From assembly GCA_026989265.1 (NCBI GenBank), contig JALSJP010000028.1:1-50834 (forward strand): a stretch of DNA of 50,834 nt, written 5' to 3'. Below the pieces are notes generated by a model. The model searched no databases, was not told the DNA's origin, and worked only from the letters and a program-made list of their open reading frames with translations. Made by a program: the position numbers and the translations under genes. Below are positions 43,568 through 50,834 of the stretch, in pieces (the first letter of the stretch is position 1; the number at the start of each line of letters is the position of its first letter). Source of the DNA: Micavibrio sp. (GTDB taxonomy: Bacteria > Pseudomonadota > Alphaproteobacteria > Micavibrionales > Micavibrionaceae).

Positions 43568-45213
43568 TTTTTACTTATATCACGCATATCTTTATCCAAT
43601 AGCTCGCCATGTTTCTTTTTAGCCAGCAAAGCTCTAGCTTTTTCATATTGAGGGTCATTCCAAAATATCAAGCAACCATTACAACCCTTGCCGCAGCAGC
43701 CCTCCACTCCGAAACGAGACGTTTTAGAACGCCTCTCCATGGTCTCCTCGCTAATGGTTTCTCGGAGTTTTTCAACTCGGATAGGATAGACATCTTCGGG
43801 CGCTTGTCCAAGCTCAATTTTTTGTGTTATTTTATCAAGTTTAAGGCGTTGCCATTCTTCTTCGGTTAGTGAAGTTTCTTTGCGGATAATAGAAAATGGC
43901 GGGAAGTTTTTCTTTAAATCTTCTATATCCTCATGATCGAAAGCATCAAATGGAATGCGCAGGAATTTTTTCGGCGCGGCGTGGACTTCTTTTTGCAGCT
44001 CGTTAAAGCCTGTTATATCAAACTCATACATGCGTAATAATACGTTTTGTTTTGTAATGGGAGAAAGGAATTCTAAAACTTCACCTTCCATCATGCGGTT
44101 TTTAACTTCAACAACAAAGCCGTTATCGTTTACTTCGCGGATAATTCCAGCATATTCCCATGATGCCATAGTTTTTGTATTCTCATAGTTATGAGAGTAA
44201 TTTTTTAGCCGCCCATCATGAAAAGCCAGTGTATAACCACGGTTTCCAACGGTTTCAAGCTCCCTCATATAAGGGCGCGGATTCCAATTATTAGGATCTT
44301 TATAATAGTCATCTATTGCTTGCCTGTATGCTCCCGCGACTATTGCAACATAATACGGGCTTTTATTACGCCCTTCAATTTTCAGGCTATCAATACCGAT
44401 GCGCAAGTAATCATCAAGCTTTGGCATCATGCACATATCTTTGGAATTCAAGATATAAGAGCCACGGCTATCTTCTTCGATAGGCATAAGCTCACCGGGC
44501 CTATGACCTTCCTCAAGCACAAATTCGAATAATTCCATATTTTCTTCGGTGAGTTTCAGCTCTTTTAGTGAACCATCATTGAGGCGCAATTGAACCTTAT
44601 ATTGCCAGCGGCAAGAATTTGCGCAATTGCCTTGATTTGCGCCGCGCTCTGCCATGAAATTAGAGAGCAAGCAGCGCCCCGAATATGTCATGCACATTGC
44701 GCCATGAATAAATGTTTCAAGCTTTATATCAGGGCATCGCTCGCGGATTTCTTCAAGTTCATTAAAGGTGACTTCGCGCGCTAATACCACAAGCTCCGCG
44801 CCTTGCTTCTTCCAAAAATCAACAGTAATCCATGAGCAAACATTTGCTTGCGTTGATATATGTAAGTTAAATTCTGGCGCACGTTCTTGCACATAGGTAA
44901 ATACACCGGGGTCAGCGATAATAACGCCGTCTGGTTTTATCTCGCGCAGAGTTTCAATATATGCATCAATTTTAGGCACATCTTTATTATGAGTGAATAA
45001 GTTAAGCGTTAAATATACGCGCACATCATGGTCATGAGCGAATTTAATGCCTTCTTTGACATCCTCAAGTGAAAATTTGGATTTCGTGCGCAGCGACATG
45101 TCAGGTGTGCCAAGATATACCGCGTCAGCGCCATAAAGCACAGCAACCTTTAGGCGCTCCAGTGATCCTGCTGGCATCAATAATTCAGAGCGTCTTATTT
45201 TATTTTCAGTCAT
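43564..45213 (-). CDS. trhP: U32-family protein, TrhP/YegQ-like tRNA hydroxylation enzyme
   Basis: A 549-residue protein whose ELLMPAGSLERLKVAVLYGADAVYLG start and FIHGAMCMTYSGRCLLSNFMAERGANQGNCANSCRWQYKV block are diagnostic of the U32 family and closest to the TrhP (YegQ) branch, which hydroxylates U34 of certain tRNAs using prephenate. RlhA is the alternative but usually has a different Cys block. A Cys-rich C-terminus (GCCGKGCNGCLIFWN) extends beyond the ~450-residue E. coli protein and may bind an extra cluster. Confidence 0.8.
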   Translation of the reverse strand: MTENKIRRSELLMPAGSLERLKVAVLYGADAVYLGTPDMSLRTKSKFSLEDVKEGIKFAHDHDVRVYLTLNLFTHNKDVPKIDAYIETLREIKPDGVIIADPGVFTYVQERAPEFNLHISTQANVCSWITVDFWKKQGAELVVLAREVTFNELEEIRERCPDIKLETFIHGAMCMTYSGRCLLSNFMAERGANQGNCANSCRWQYKVQLRLNDGSLKELKLTEENMELFEFVLEEGHRPGELMPIEEDSRGSYILNSKDMCMMPKLDDYLRIGIDSLKIEGRNKSPYYVAIVAGAYRQAIDDYYKDPNNWNPRPYMRELETVGNRGYTLAFHDGRLKNYSHNYENTKTMASWEYAGIIREVNDNGFVVEVKNRMMEGEVLEFLSPITKQNVLLRMYEFDITGFNELQKEVHAAPKKFLRIPFDAFDHEDIEDLKKNFPPFSIIRKETSLTEEEWQRLKLDKITQKIELGQAPEDVYPIRVEKLRETISEETMERRSKTSRFGVEGCCGKGCNGCLIFWNDPQYEKARALLAKKKHGELLDKDMRDISKN

Positions 45214-45263
45214 GGTTTTATTTTTTAGTCTATTTACTCTTATAAGTCATTAAAATTAATGAT

Positions 45264-46622
45264 ATGTCTTTTATCATGGATAAATTAGATAATATAAATG
45301 AACTTTTATGCAAGTATAATTACGCTGTTCCGCGCTATACTAGCTTCCCGCCTGCTACAAAATTTACGCAAGATATCTCGCAAAGTGATTATACCGCGCT
45401 GCTCAAGGGATTGCCTTCCTCTAACGCCGTCTCGCTTTATGTGCATATTCCGTTTTGTCATGAGCTTTGTCTCTATTGTGGGTGTAATACTAAGGTTTTG
45501 AATAGCTATTCACCAGTAGAGTCATATATAAAGTTGCTTTTATCCGAGATTACATTGGTAGGAGAATCTACAAACGGGAAATTACCCGTGAATTTGCTGC
45601 ATTTTGGCGGTGGATCGCCTAATTATCTAAAGCCCAACGATTTAAAGCTTATTGTGGCTCATATTTCCGAATTTTTTGATATTTCAAAGCAAACAAGCAT
45701 AGATATTGAATCTGATCCTCGTCATTTAGGGGGTGAAATGATTAAGGCTTTTGTTGATATAGGGGTTACAAGAATATCTTTAGGGGTGCAAGATTTCAAC
45801 CATGATGTGCAAATAGCAATAAACCGAGTGCAGCCATTTGAGCAAGTTAAGGCATGCGTTAAAAAACTCCGCGATAATGGCATTAATAAAATTAATTTTG
45901 ATCTTATAATTGGGCTTCCTAACCAAACTATTGAAACTGTTACAGATACAGCTCATTTGGCAGCAAGCTTGTCGCCTGACCGTTTAGCAGTGTTTCCATA
46001 CGCTCATGTGCCATGGATGAAAAAGCATCAAAAATTGCTAGAAAAATACCCTATGGCAGATGGAAAAGAGCGTTTTTTAATGAACGAAGCCGTAGACACT
46101 GTTTTAAAGAGCCATGATTATAAAGCTATTGGAACAGATCATTACGCGAAAAGCTCGGATAGTTTGGCGGTGGCACAAAATAATGGCGTGCTTAGGCGTA
46201 ATTTTCAGGGCTATACGGTGGATATTTCCGAGGCAATAATTGGCTTTGGGCATAGCTCTATTAGCAGCTTTAAGAGTGCTTATGTGCAAAATACTATTAC
46301 CCCCGCAGATTACCGCAATGCAATAAATAATGGTGAATTCCCTGTAAATCGCGGCGTTAAGCTAAGTGAAAATGATCAAGGATTAAGCCGTTTGATTGAA
46401 GAGCTTATGTGTAATTTCAAGGTTAATCTTGAAGGTTACAAGGATTATATCGGCAGTGATTATTCTGATAAACTAGCAACCCTTATACAAGATGGTCTTG
46501 TAATTATGGATGGCATGCAGCTTATAATAACAGATAAGGGCAAGCCTTTTACCCGCGTGGTTGCGTCTTGCTTTGATCCATATTTTGAAAAACAGGAAAA
46601 CCAGCATGCTAAAGCTATTTGA
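45264..46622 (+). CDS. hemN: Oxygen-independent coproporphyrinogen III oxidase
   Basis: The 452-residue radical-SAM enzyme is the length of E. coli HemN. It has PRYTSFPPATKF at the N-terminus, the CxxxCxxC cluster motif in YVHIPFCHELCLYCGCNTKV (Cys65, 69, 72, plus Cys74), GGGSPNYL, and VTRISLGVQDFNHDVQIAINR. It decarboxylates coproporphyrinogen III to protoporphyrinogen IX in haem synthesis without oxygen. It is divergent from the U32 gene. Confidence 0.95.
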   Translation: MSFIMDKLDNINELLCKYNYAVPRYTSFPPATKFTQDISQSDYTALLKGLPSSNAVSLYVHIPFCHELCLYCGCNTKVLNSYSPVESYIKLLLSEITLVGESTNGKLPVNLLHFGGGSPNYLKPNDLKLIVAHISEFFDISKQTSIDIESDPRHLGGEMIKAFVDIGVTRISLGVQDFNHDVQIAINRVQPFEQVKACVKKLRDNGINKINFDLIIGLPNQTIETVTDTAHLAASLSPDRLAVFPYAHVPWMKKHQKLLEKYPMADGKERFLMNEAVDTVLKSHDYKAIGTDHYAKSSDSLAVAQNNGVLRRNFQGYTVDISEAIIGFGHSSISSFKSAYVQNTITPADYRNAINNGEFPVNRGVKLSENDQGLSRLIEELMCNFKVNLEGYKDYIGSDYSDKLATLIQDGLVIMDGMQLIITDKGKPFTRVVASCFDPYFEKQENQHAKAI

Positions 46623-46694
46623 TTGATAGCTTGATTTTTTCTTGAAATCGTATAAATGTAACTCATCAATTTAAATTTTTAGAAAGATATCTCT

Positions 46695-47519
46695 ATGTCT
46701 GCTGTTAAAAAAACCGCGAAATTTGGTTTATATGTTTTTAGTTTCCTTGTGATTTTGTTAGTTGGCGGGGCGGCATATTTATATATGAATATGGATTCCA
46801 TTGCTAAACAGATAACTGAAAAAGTGGCAAGCGATGCTCTTGGCGTTCCTGTGCGTGTTGGCAGTATGGCTATATCTCTTCAGGATAAAAAAGTTACGGT
46901 TAGCGATTTGAGTATCGCCAATCCTGCTGGCTATAAAAAACCACATGCAATTATGATTAAGAAAATTGAAGTTGCAGGCGAGAGTTTTTCTAAAGAGCTT
47001 TTGGTTTTCTCGCATATCATGGTTGATGGCACGAATGTTAACCTAGAAGTTAGCAATAAGGGAACTAATCTTGGTGATATTAGGGATAATACAAGCAGCA
47101 ATCCATCTGTTGAAAAATCAAATAAAGATAAATCAAACAAGGCTTCAAAAGGTGAAAATATTAAGGTTATTGTTAAAAAATTCTCTTTAACAGGGGCTGA
47201 GCTTAACCCATCTGTTACCTTGCTTGGCGGTGATTTGGCTAAGGTTAGCGTACCTGACATTAAGCTTTATGGTATTGGTCAAAAAGAAAATGGTGTTTTA
47301 GCGAAAGACGCTATATCGCAAATAATGAACGCTGTTTTGCAAAAATTTAATAGCTCTGCAAATGGTGCGGGTTTTCTAAAAGGTATGTCGCTTGATGCTT
47401 TAAATAATATGGGCGTAAGCACTGCGGAAGTATTTAAGAAAAACCTTAAAGATAGCTATAAAAAAGAGGTCGACGGTTTAAAGAAGAATTTGGACGGTCT
47501 TAAGGGTTTGTTTGAATAG
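46695..47519 (+). CDS. AsmA-like membrane-anchored protein
   Basis: A 274-residue protein with an N-terminal membrane helix (about residues 10-30), then an AsmA-like region (VPVRVGSMAISLQDKKVTVSDLSIANPAGY), a Ser/Lys linker (~120-150) and a C-terminal helix-rich end with repeated KK and LKKNLDGLKGLF. AsmA-like proteins act in the periplasm in lipid transport between membranes. This one is short. Its stop overlaps the start of the rsmC-like gene. Confidence 0.65.
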   Translation: MSAVKKTAKFGLYVFSFLVILLVGGAAYLYMNMDSIAKQITEKVASDALGVPVRVGSMAISLQDKKVTVSDLSIANPAGYKKPHAIMIKKIEVAGESFSKELLVFSHIMVDGTNVNLEVSNKGTNLGDIRDNTSSNPSVEKSNKDKSNKASKGENIKVIVKKFSLTGAELNPSVTLLGGDLAKVSVPDIKLYGIGQKENGVLAKDAISQIMNAVLQKFNSSANGAGFLKGMSLDALNNMGVSTAEVFKKNLKDSYKKEVDGLKKNLDGLKGLFE

Positions 47520-48546
47520 TTCAATGTTGGCGGCTACCCAAACATTATTGCACCCGATAAAAAGCGGAGCTATTGATGTTAGTGGTCGGCGGGTTGCTTT
47601 TCTTAATGCCTCTATGCATTCGGATATGTCAGTTTTTGCGAATGCTGATTTAACATTGCAGCAATATTTCAAGCCATATGCTGATGAGCTTGTCAATGCT
47701 AGTTTAGCGGTATCCACTGACATTCCGAATGATAATGAATCCTATGACTTGTTATGCATATTATTGCCAAAAAATATGATTGAGGCTCGGTATTTGATGG
47801 CAAGAGGAGCGCGACTTTTACGCTCTGGCGGCACTCTCATATGCGCGGCAGATAACAAAGCGGGCGGCACTCGGCTTAAAAAATTAATGATGAATTTTGG
47901 TTTTCAAGATTTATATGATGATGCTAGGAATAAAGCGCGGGTCATTTGGGGCGTGGCTAATAATTTAGATAAAAGCAAGATTGAGGCGGCTATAGATGAA
48001 GGGCAGGAATGTACCATTTTAGATGGTGACTTCCTATCACAAGCGGGGGTCTTTGGCTGGGATAAGATTGATAAAGGCTCTCAAATATTATCAAAATATA
48101 TTCCCGCTGATTTAAAAGGCAAGGGTGCAGATTTTGGCTGTGGCTATGGCTATTTATCGCGCCTTGTCTTATCTAATTGCAGAAAAGTAAAACAGCTTCA
48201 TTGCATTGATGCAGATTATAGAGCCGTGAATCTATGCGAAAAAAATCTTGTTAATTTTGATGTTAAGAAAGATTTTATATGGTTTGATTTGACAAAGCCA
48301 CAAGATAATATTCGTAATCTCGACTTTATAATTATGAACCCGCCATTTCATGATGGCAAAAAAACGGATATTTCTATTGGGCATAATTTTATAGATCAAG
48401 CGCATAAAGCCTTACGCCGCGGCGGGCGACTTATTATGGTTGCTAATAACCATTTGGCATATGAAAATATTTTAGCAGATATATTTTTTGAGCATTCTAA
48501 ACTTCATGAAGCTCAGGGGTTTAAAGTGTTTTGCGCGGTTAAATAA
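47512..48546 (+). CDS. rsmC: 16S rRNA guanine-N2 methyltransferase, RsmC-like
   Basis: The 344-residue protein is the size of E. coli RsmC (343). The frame starts with TTG at 47512, with AAGG before it; an ATG at 47524 is an alternative without a ribosome-binding site. A degenerate N-terminal methyltransferase-like half is followed by the catalytic half with GADFGCGYGYLSR (SAM binding) and IMNPPFHDGKKTD, the NPPF catalytic motif. It methylates G1207 of 16S rRNA in E. coli. The start overlaps the AsmA-like gene by 8 bases. Confidence 0.85.
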   Translation: MNSSMLAATQTLLHPIKSGAIDVSGRRVAFLNASMHSDMSVFANADLTLQQYFKPYADELVNASLAVSTDIPNDNESYDLLCILLPKNMIEARYLMARGARLLRSGGTLICAADNKAGGTRLKKLMMNFGFQDLYDDARNKARVIWGVANNLDKSKIEAAIDEGQECTILDGDFLSQAGVFGWDKIDKGSQILSKYIPADLKGKGADFGCGYGYLSRLVLSNCRKVKQLHCIDADYRAVNLCEKNLVNFDVKKDFIWFDLTKPQDNIRNLDFIIMNPPFHDGKKTDISIGHNFIDQAHKALRRGGRLIMVANNHLAYENILADIFFEHSKLHEAQGFKVFCAVK

Positions 48547-48547
48547 A

Positions 48548-49645
48548 CTAGCTCTCTTCTGCATTTTCCGAAGATTCAAGTCGTTGCTGTTCTTCCGCCT
48601 CTTTTCGCTTTAATTCAGCTTGAAACTCTTTATCCATTTCCACATCCTTTAAATCTTCAGATGGATCATATGGTTTACTCTCTGCCTCTTTCTTAAGTTC
48701 TGCCTCTATTTCACCTTCGATAATGGCTACTTCCTCGGCGATTTTTCTTAATAATTTTTCATCATTAAGAGCCTGTGCATTTAGCCCTGTTTCACGAGCA
48801 ACCATATAATATATAGAATGTGCATCTAAATCTTGATCAATGCCTTTATGCATAACGTGATATGCCATGGCAGCGTCGGCGGTGATAATTGACTTATCAG
48901 GCTGATTTCGTTTACGCATATGATCTTCTGCTAAATAACAAATTAGCATTAGCAGTTCATTAGGCACGGTTAAATGGTGATGTTTTTCTAATCCCGGGCG
49001 AAGAGCCTTCATAATTGCATATGTTTCATGGACTGTTGGCGGTTTTAGAAAAACCTTTTGAAATCGCCTATCCATTGCGGGGTCTAGGGCTACATACTCA
49101 CGAAATTCATCCAATGTCGTCGCGCCAATCATAAGCAAATCACCCGCGGTAAGATATGGCTTCATAGTATCGGACAGTCCAGCATAAGCACTTCCGTGAC
49201 ATGTTGGCATTATTTGGTGAATTTCATCTAAGAATAATATTATGCGATCATTTTCAGGATTGTGATATCGCTCTGACACGCCCTTACATAGGGGCAAAAA
49301 CCGATCTTGGAATTCCGCCTTTGAAGTCGTTCCTGATGCCATGCGCGATAGATCAACTTCTATGACGCGCGCTCCGATAAGGTAATCTGGAACTTTTTCA
49401 GCAACAATTACTTGCGCCAAACCAACAACGGCGGCAGTTTTACCAACGCCAGCAGGGGCAAGGAAACATACGTTTTTACGCCCGCGTTGTAGCAAAATAA
49501 GCACGCAATCGCTAATTTCTTTATCGCGACCAGTAATTGGACCATACCTGCCTTCGCGCTCTAATGCTGTAAAATCAGTGCAATAATTTTTGATAAGCTC
49601 TTCCAGCTTTTCATCTGATACAGAATATTCCCACTTCTCAGTCAT
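48548..49645 (-). CDS. Single-domain AAA+ ATPase resembling ClpA/ClpB D1
   Basis: A 365-residue protein that consists of one AAA+ module. After EREGRYGPITGRDKEI, the Walker A is APAGVGKTA (63-71), Walker B IILFLDEIH (135-143), sensor 1 GATTLDEF (174-181), and arginine fingers DRRF (192-195). The sequence closely follows the D1 domain of ClpA/ClpB but lacks the Clp N domain, the ClpB middle domain and D2. The end (~315-365) is a charged coiled-coil tail (KKEAESKPYDPSEDLKD). Partner and substrate unknown. It is 2 bases upstream of serB on the same strand. Confidence 0.75.
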   Translation of the reverse strand: MTEKWEYSVSDEKLEELIKNYCTDFTALEREGRYGPITGRDKEISDCVLILLQRGRKNVCFLAPAGVGKTAAVVGLAQVIVAEKVPDYLIGARVIEVDLSRMASGTTSKAEFQDRFLPLCKGVSERYHNPENDRIILFLDEIHQIMPTCHGSAYAGLSDTMKPYLTAGDLLMIGATTLDEFREYVALDPAMDRRFQKVFLKPPTVHETYAIMKALRPGLEKHHHLTVPNELLMLICYLAEDHMRKRNQPDKSIITADAAMAYHVMHKGIDQDLDAHSIYYMVARETGLNAQALNDEKLLRKIAEEVAIIEGEIEAELKKEAESKPYDPSEDLKDVEMDKEFQAELKRKEAEEQQRLESSENAEES

Positions 49646-49647
49646 TT

Positions 49648-50553
49648 TTAATCTTTCAAACTCATGTTTCTATTTGAATAGCCTTGCGCGTAAAGAGCAG
49701 CCGTTAGGTTACCATATAAAATGCAATTTGCAATTTCTGATTTCACGGTATCTTTAGGGTGATAACCTATTCCAAGCCCTGCCGCTTTTAACATAGGCAA
49801 GTCATTTGCTCCATCACCAATTGTTAGGCAGTCATCATTGGTTAAATCCAGGTCTTTTATATAATTTTCCAGCAGCTCTAATTTAGAGAATTTGTCCAAA
49901 ATTGGTGGAATTACCCTACCGCTTAGGGCGTCTCCTGCAATCTCAAGCTCATTGCCGTGATTGAAATTAAACCCACATTGCGTGGCTATGGCATCTGTAA
50001 AAAATGTAAATCCGCCTGATACTAAAACGCATGTAGAGCCTGTCTTTCTCATTGTGTCTACAAATGTTTTTGCCCCAAGGCTAAGCTTGGTTTCTTCTAA
50101 TGTTGCAAAAAGAGCGGTTATTTTCAGCCCTTTTAACAAGCCAACGCGCTCTTTTAATGCTTCATGAAAATCAAGTTTACCCTCCATTGCGCGGATTGTG
50201 ATCTCTGCCACTTGGTCTTTTATGCCCGCATATTGGGCTAGCTCATCCAGTGTTTCACTAGTGGCTATTGTGCTATCCATATCGGCTAGTAATAATTTTT
50301 TCTTTCGGTTTTCGTTTTTTGTAACGAAAAAATCGATACGATCATTTGCAAGGGTTTCGCGTAAATGCGCTATTAAAGAGGATTGAGCTTTTCCTGATAT
50401 AGCCACTTCTGCTGCTATTTTTTTATCAAGCCATATAATCTTGCTGGTAAATTTTATATTGTAATGCTCAATAACATAGGCAATTTCTTTGAAATGCTGC
50501 TCTGTTAATGGCTGCATACCTGATGATGCTACTAATGTTAAAATATAATTCAT
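49648..50553 (-). CDS. serB: Phosphoserine phosphatase
   Basis: A 301-residue HAD phosphatase with an N-terminal ACT-like part (~1-80), the nucleophile motif LLADMDSTIATSE (Asp91, Asp93), the Ser motif VSGGFTFF, and GDGANDLPML (Mg-binding Asp). It removes phosphate from phosphoserine in serine synthesis. Divergent from serC, which makes its substrate, across 76 bases. Confidence 0.95.
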   Translation of the reverse strand: MNYILTLVASSGMQPLTEQHFKEIAYVIEHYNIKFTSKIIWLDKKIAAEVAISGKAQSSLIAHLRETLANDRIDFFVTKNENRKKKLLLADMDSTIATSETLDELAQYAGIKDQVAEITIRAMEGKLDFHEALKERVGLLKGLKITALFATLEETKLSLGAKTFVDTMRKTGSTCVLVSGGFTFFTDAIATQCGFNFNHGNELEIAGDALSGRVIPPILDKFSKLELLENYIKDLDLTNDDCLTIGDGANDLPMLKAAGLGIGYHPKDTVKSEIANCILYGNLTAALYAQGYSNRNMSLKD

Positions 50554-50629
50554 TTAAAACACTTTATCCTTTTTAAATTTATGATATAAAGTAAGAAATC
50601 ATACATACTATTAATTGTTAGGAAAGCAA

Positions 50630-50834
50630 ATGAAAAAGCCATCCATAAAGCCTAAAAACCCTAACTTTTCTTCGGGGCCGTGTTCAAAACGACCTGGTTG
50701 GAGTTTTGATAACTTCCTTACAATGAAGCCTGGCAGGTCTCACAGGGCTGCCCCTATTAAGGCTAAATTAAAAAAGGTGATAGAGCTTCACCGCACTTTA
50801 CTAAACATACCCGATGATTATAAAATTGGGATAG
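50630..50834 (+). CDS. serC: Phosphoserine aminotransferase (3' partial)
   Basis: The frame opens at ATG 50630, with AGGAAA upstream, and continues past the window edge for at least 68 residues. MKKPSIKPKNPNFSSGPCSK, then RPGWSFDNF, AAPIKAKLKKVIELHRTLLN and IPDDYKIGI match the SerC N-terminus of the alphaproteobacterial type. It converts phosphohydroxypyruvate to phosphoserine, the substrate of the divergently encoded SerB. Confidence 0.9.
   Translation, partial: MKKPSIKPKNPNFSSGPCSKRPGWSFDNFLTMKPGRSHRAAPIKAKLKKVIELHRTLLNIPDDYKIGI

Noticed and set aside
1-50834. CRISPR array, rRNA genes, intact prophage or replication origin
   Set aside because: No regularly spaced repeats, rRNA-like segments, phage structural gene clusters or DnaA-box cluster were seen; the lone S74 gene is not enough to call a prophage.

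Overview
This window looks like chromosomal DNA of an AT-rich alphaproteobacterium. The strongest lineage evidence is a circularly permuted two-piece tmRNA gene, an alpha-type SspB, the thrS-infC, hflK-hflC-degP and der-bamB-yfgM blocks, and an alphaproteobacterial-style TPR/YfgM protein. I cannot name the genus. Most of the window is core housekeeping; three accessory zones stand out: the left end, a metal/bufferin locus, and a type I secretion/adhesin locus.

Layout. 1-3.9 kb: the 3' end of a tail-fibre-like protein with a self-cleaving S74 chaperone domain and a C-terminal membrane anchor, a putative HEIMH metallopeptidase, an AspT-family transporter, a decayed IS5-family element and tRNA-Arg(CCG). 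3.9-6.3 kb: an ABC ATPase, an alpha/beta hydrolase and sspB. 6.4-7.3 kb: a periplasmic TRASH/YHS-like metal-binding protein and a DUF2282 bufferin-type precursor. 7.37-7.8 kb: permuted ssrA with its own promoter and terminator. 8.4-15.3 kb: thyA-folA, mrp, hflK-hflC-degP-miaA. 15.3-17.7 kb: a classical branched-chain amino acid attenuator in front of ilvB. 17.9-21.2 kb: thrS, infC (AUU start) and cvpA. 21.2-27.1 kb, minus strand: yfgM-like, bamB, der, mscS-type channel and purF. 27.2-32.2 kb: L,D-transpeptidase, small hypotheticals, a lipoprotein, an AmiC-type amidase, a formyltransferase that appears to start at AUU, and a miniature FlgC-like protein.

32.2-41.7 kb is a complete type I secretion operon (adhesin, TolC-like, LapB-like ABC, LapC-like HlyD). 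Its 1418-residue RTX/VWA adhesin carries two PAAG motifs near the N-terminus, which resemble LapG cleavage sites. Divergent from it, 41.9-43.6 kb encodes a DUF692 (MNIO) plus DUF2063 pair, the BufB/BufC maturation enzymes. No precursor lies beside this pair; the only bufferin-like precursor in the window is about 35 kb away. 43.6-50.8 kb: TrhP-like U32 protein, HemN, AsmA-like protein, RsmC, a single-domain ClpA-D1-like AAA+ protein, serB and the start of serC.

The most interesting points are the split bufferin system, the long tmRNA tag with a duplicated ANDN motif, two AUU-initiated genes (one a formyltransferase overlapping a FlgC-like mini-gene), the ilvB attenuator with no ilvN partner, the LapG-like sites in the adhesin, and the solitary AAA+ D1 protein.
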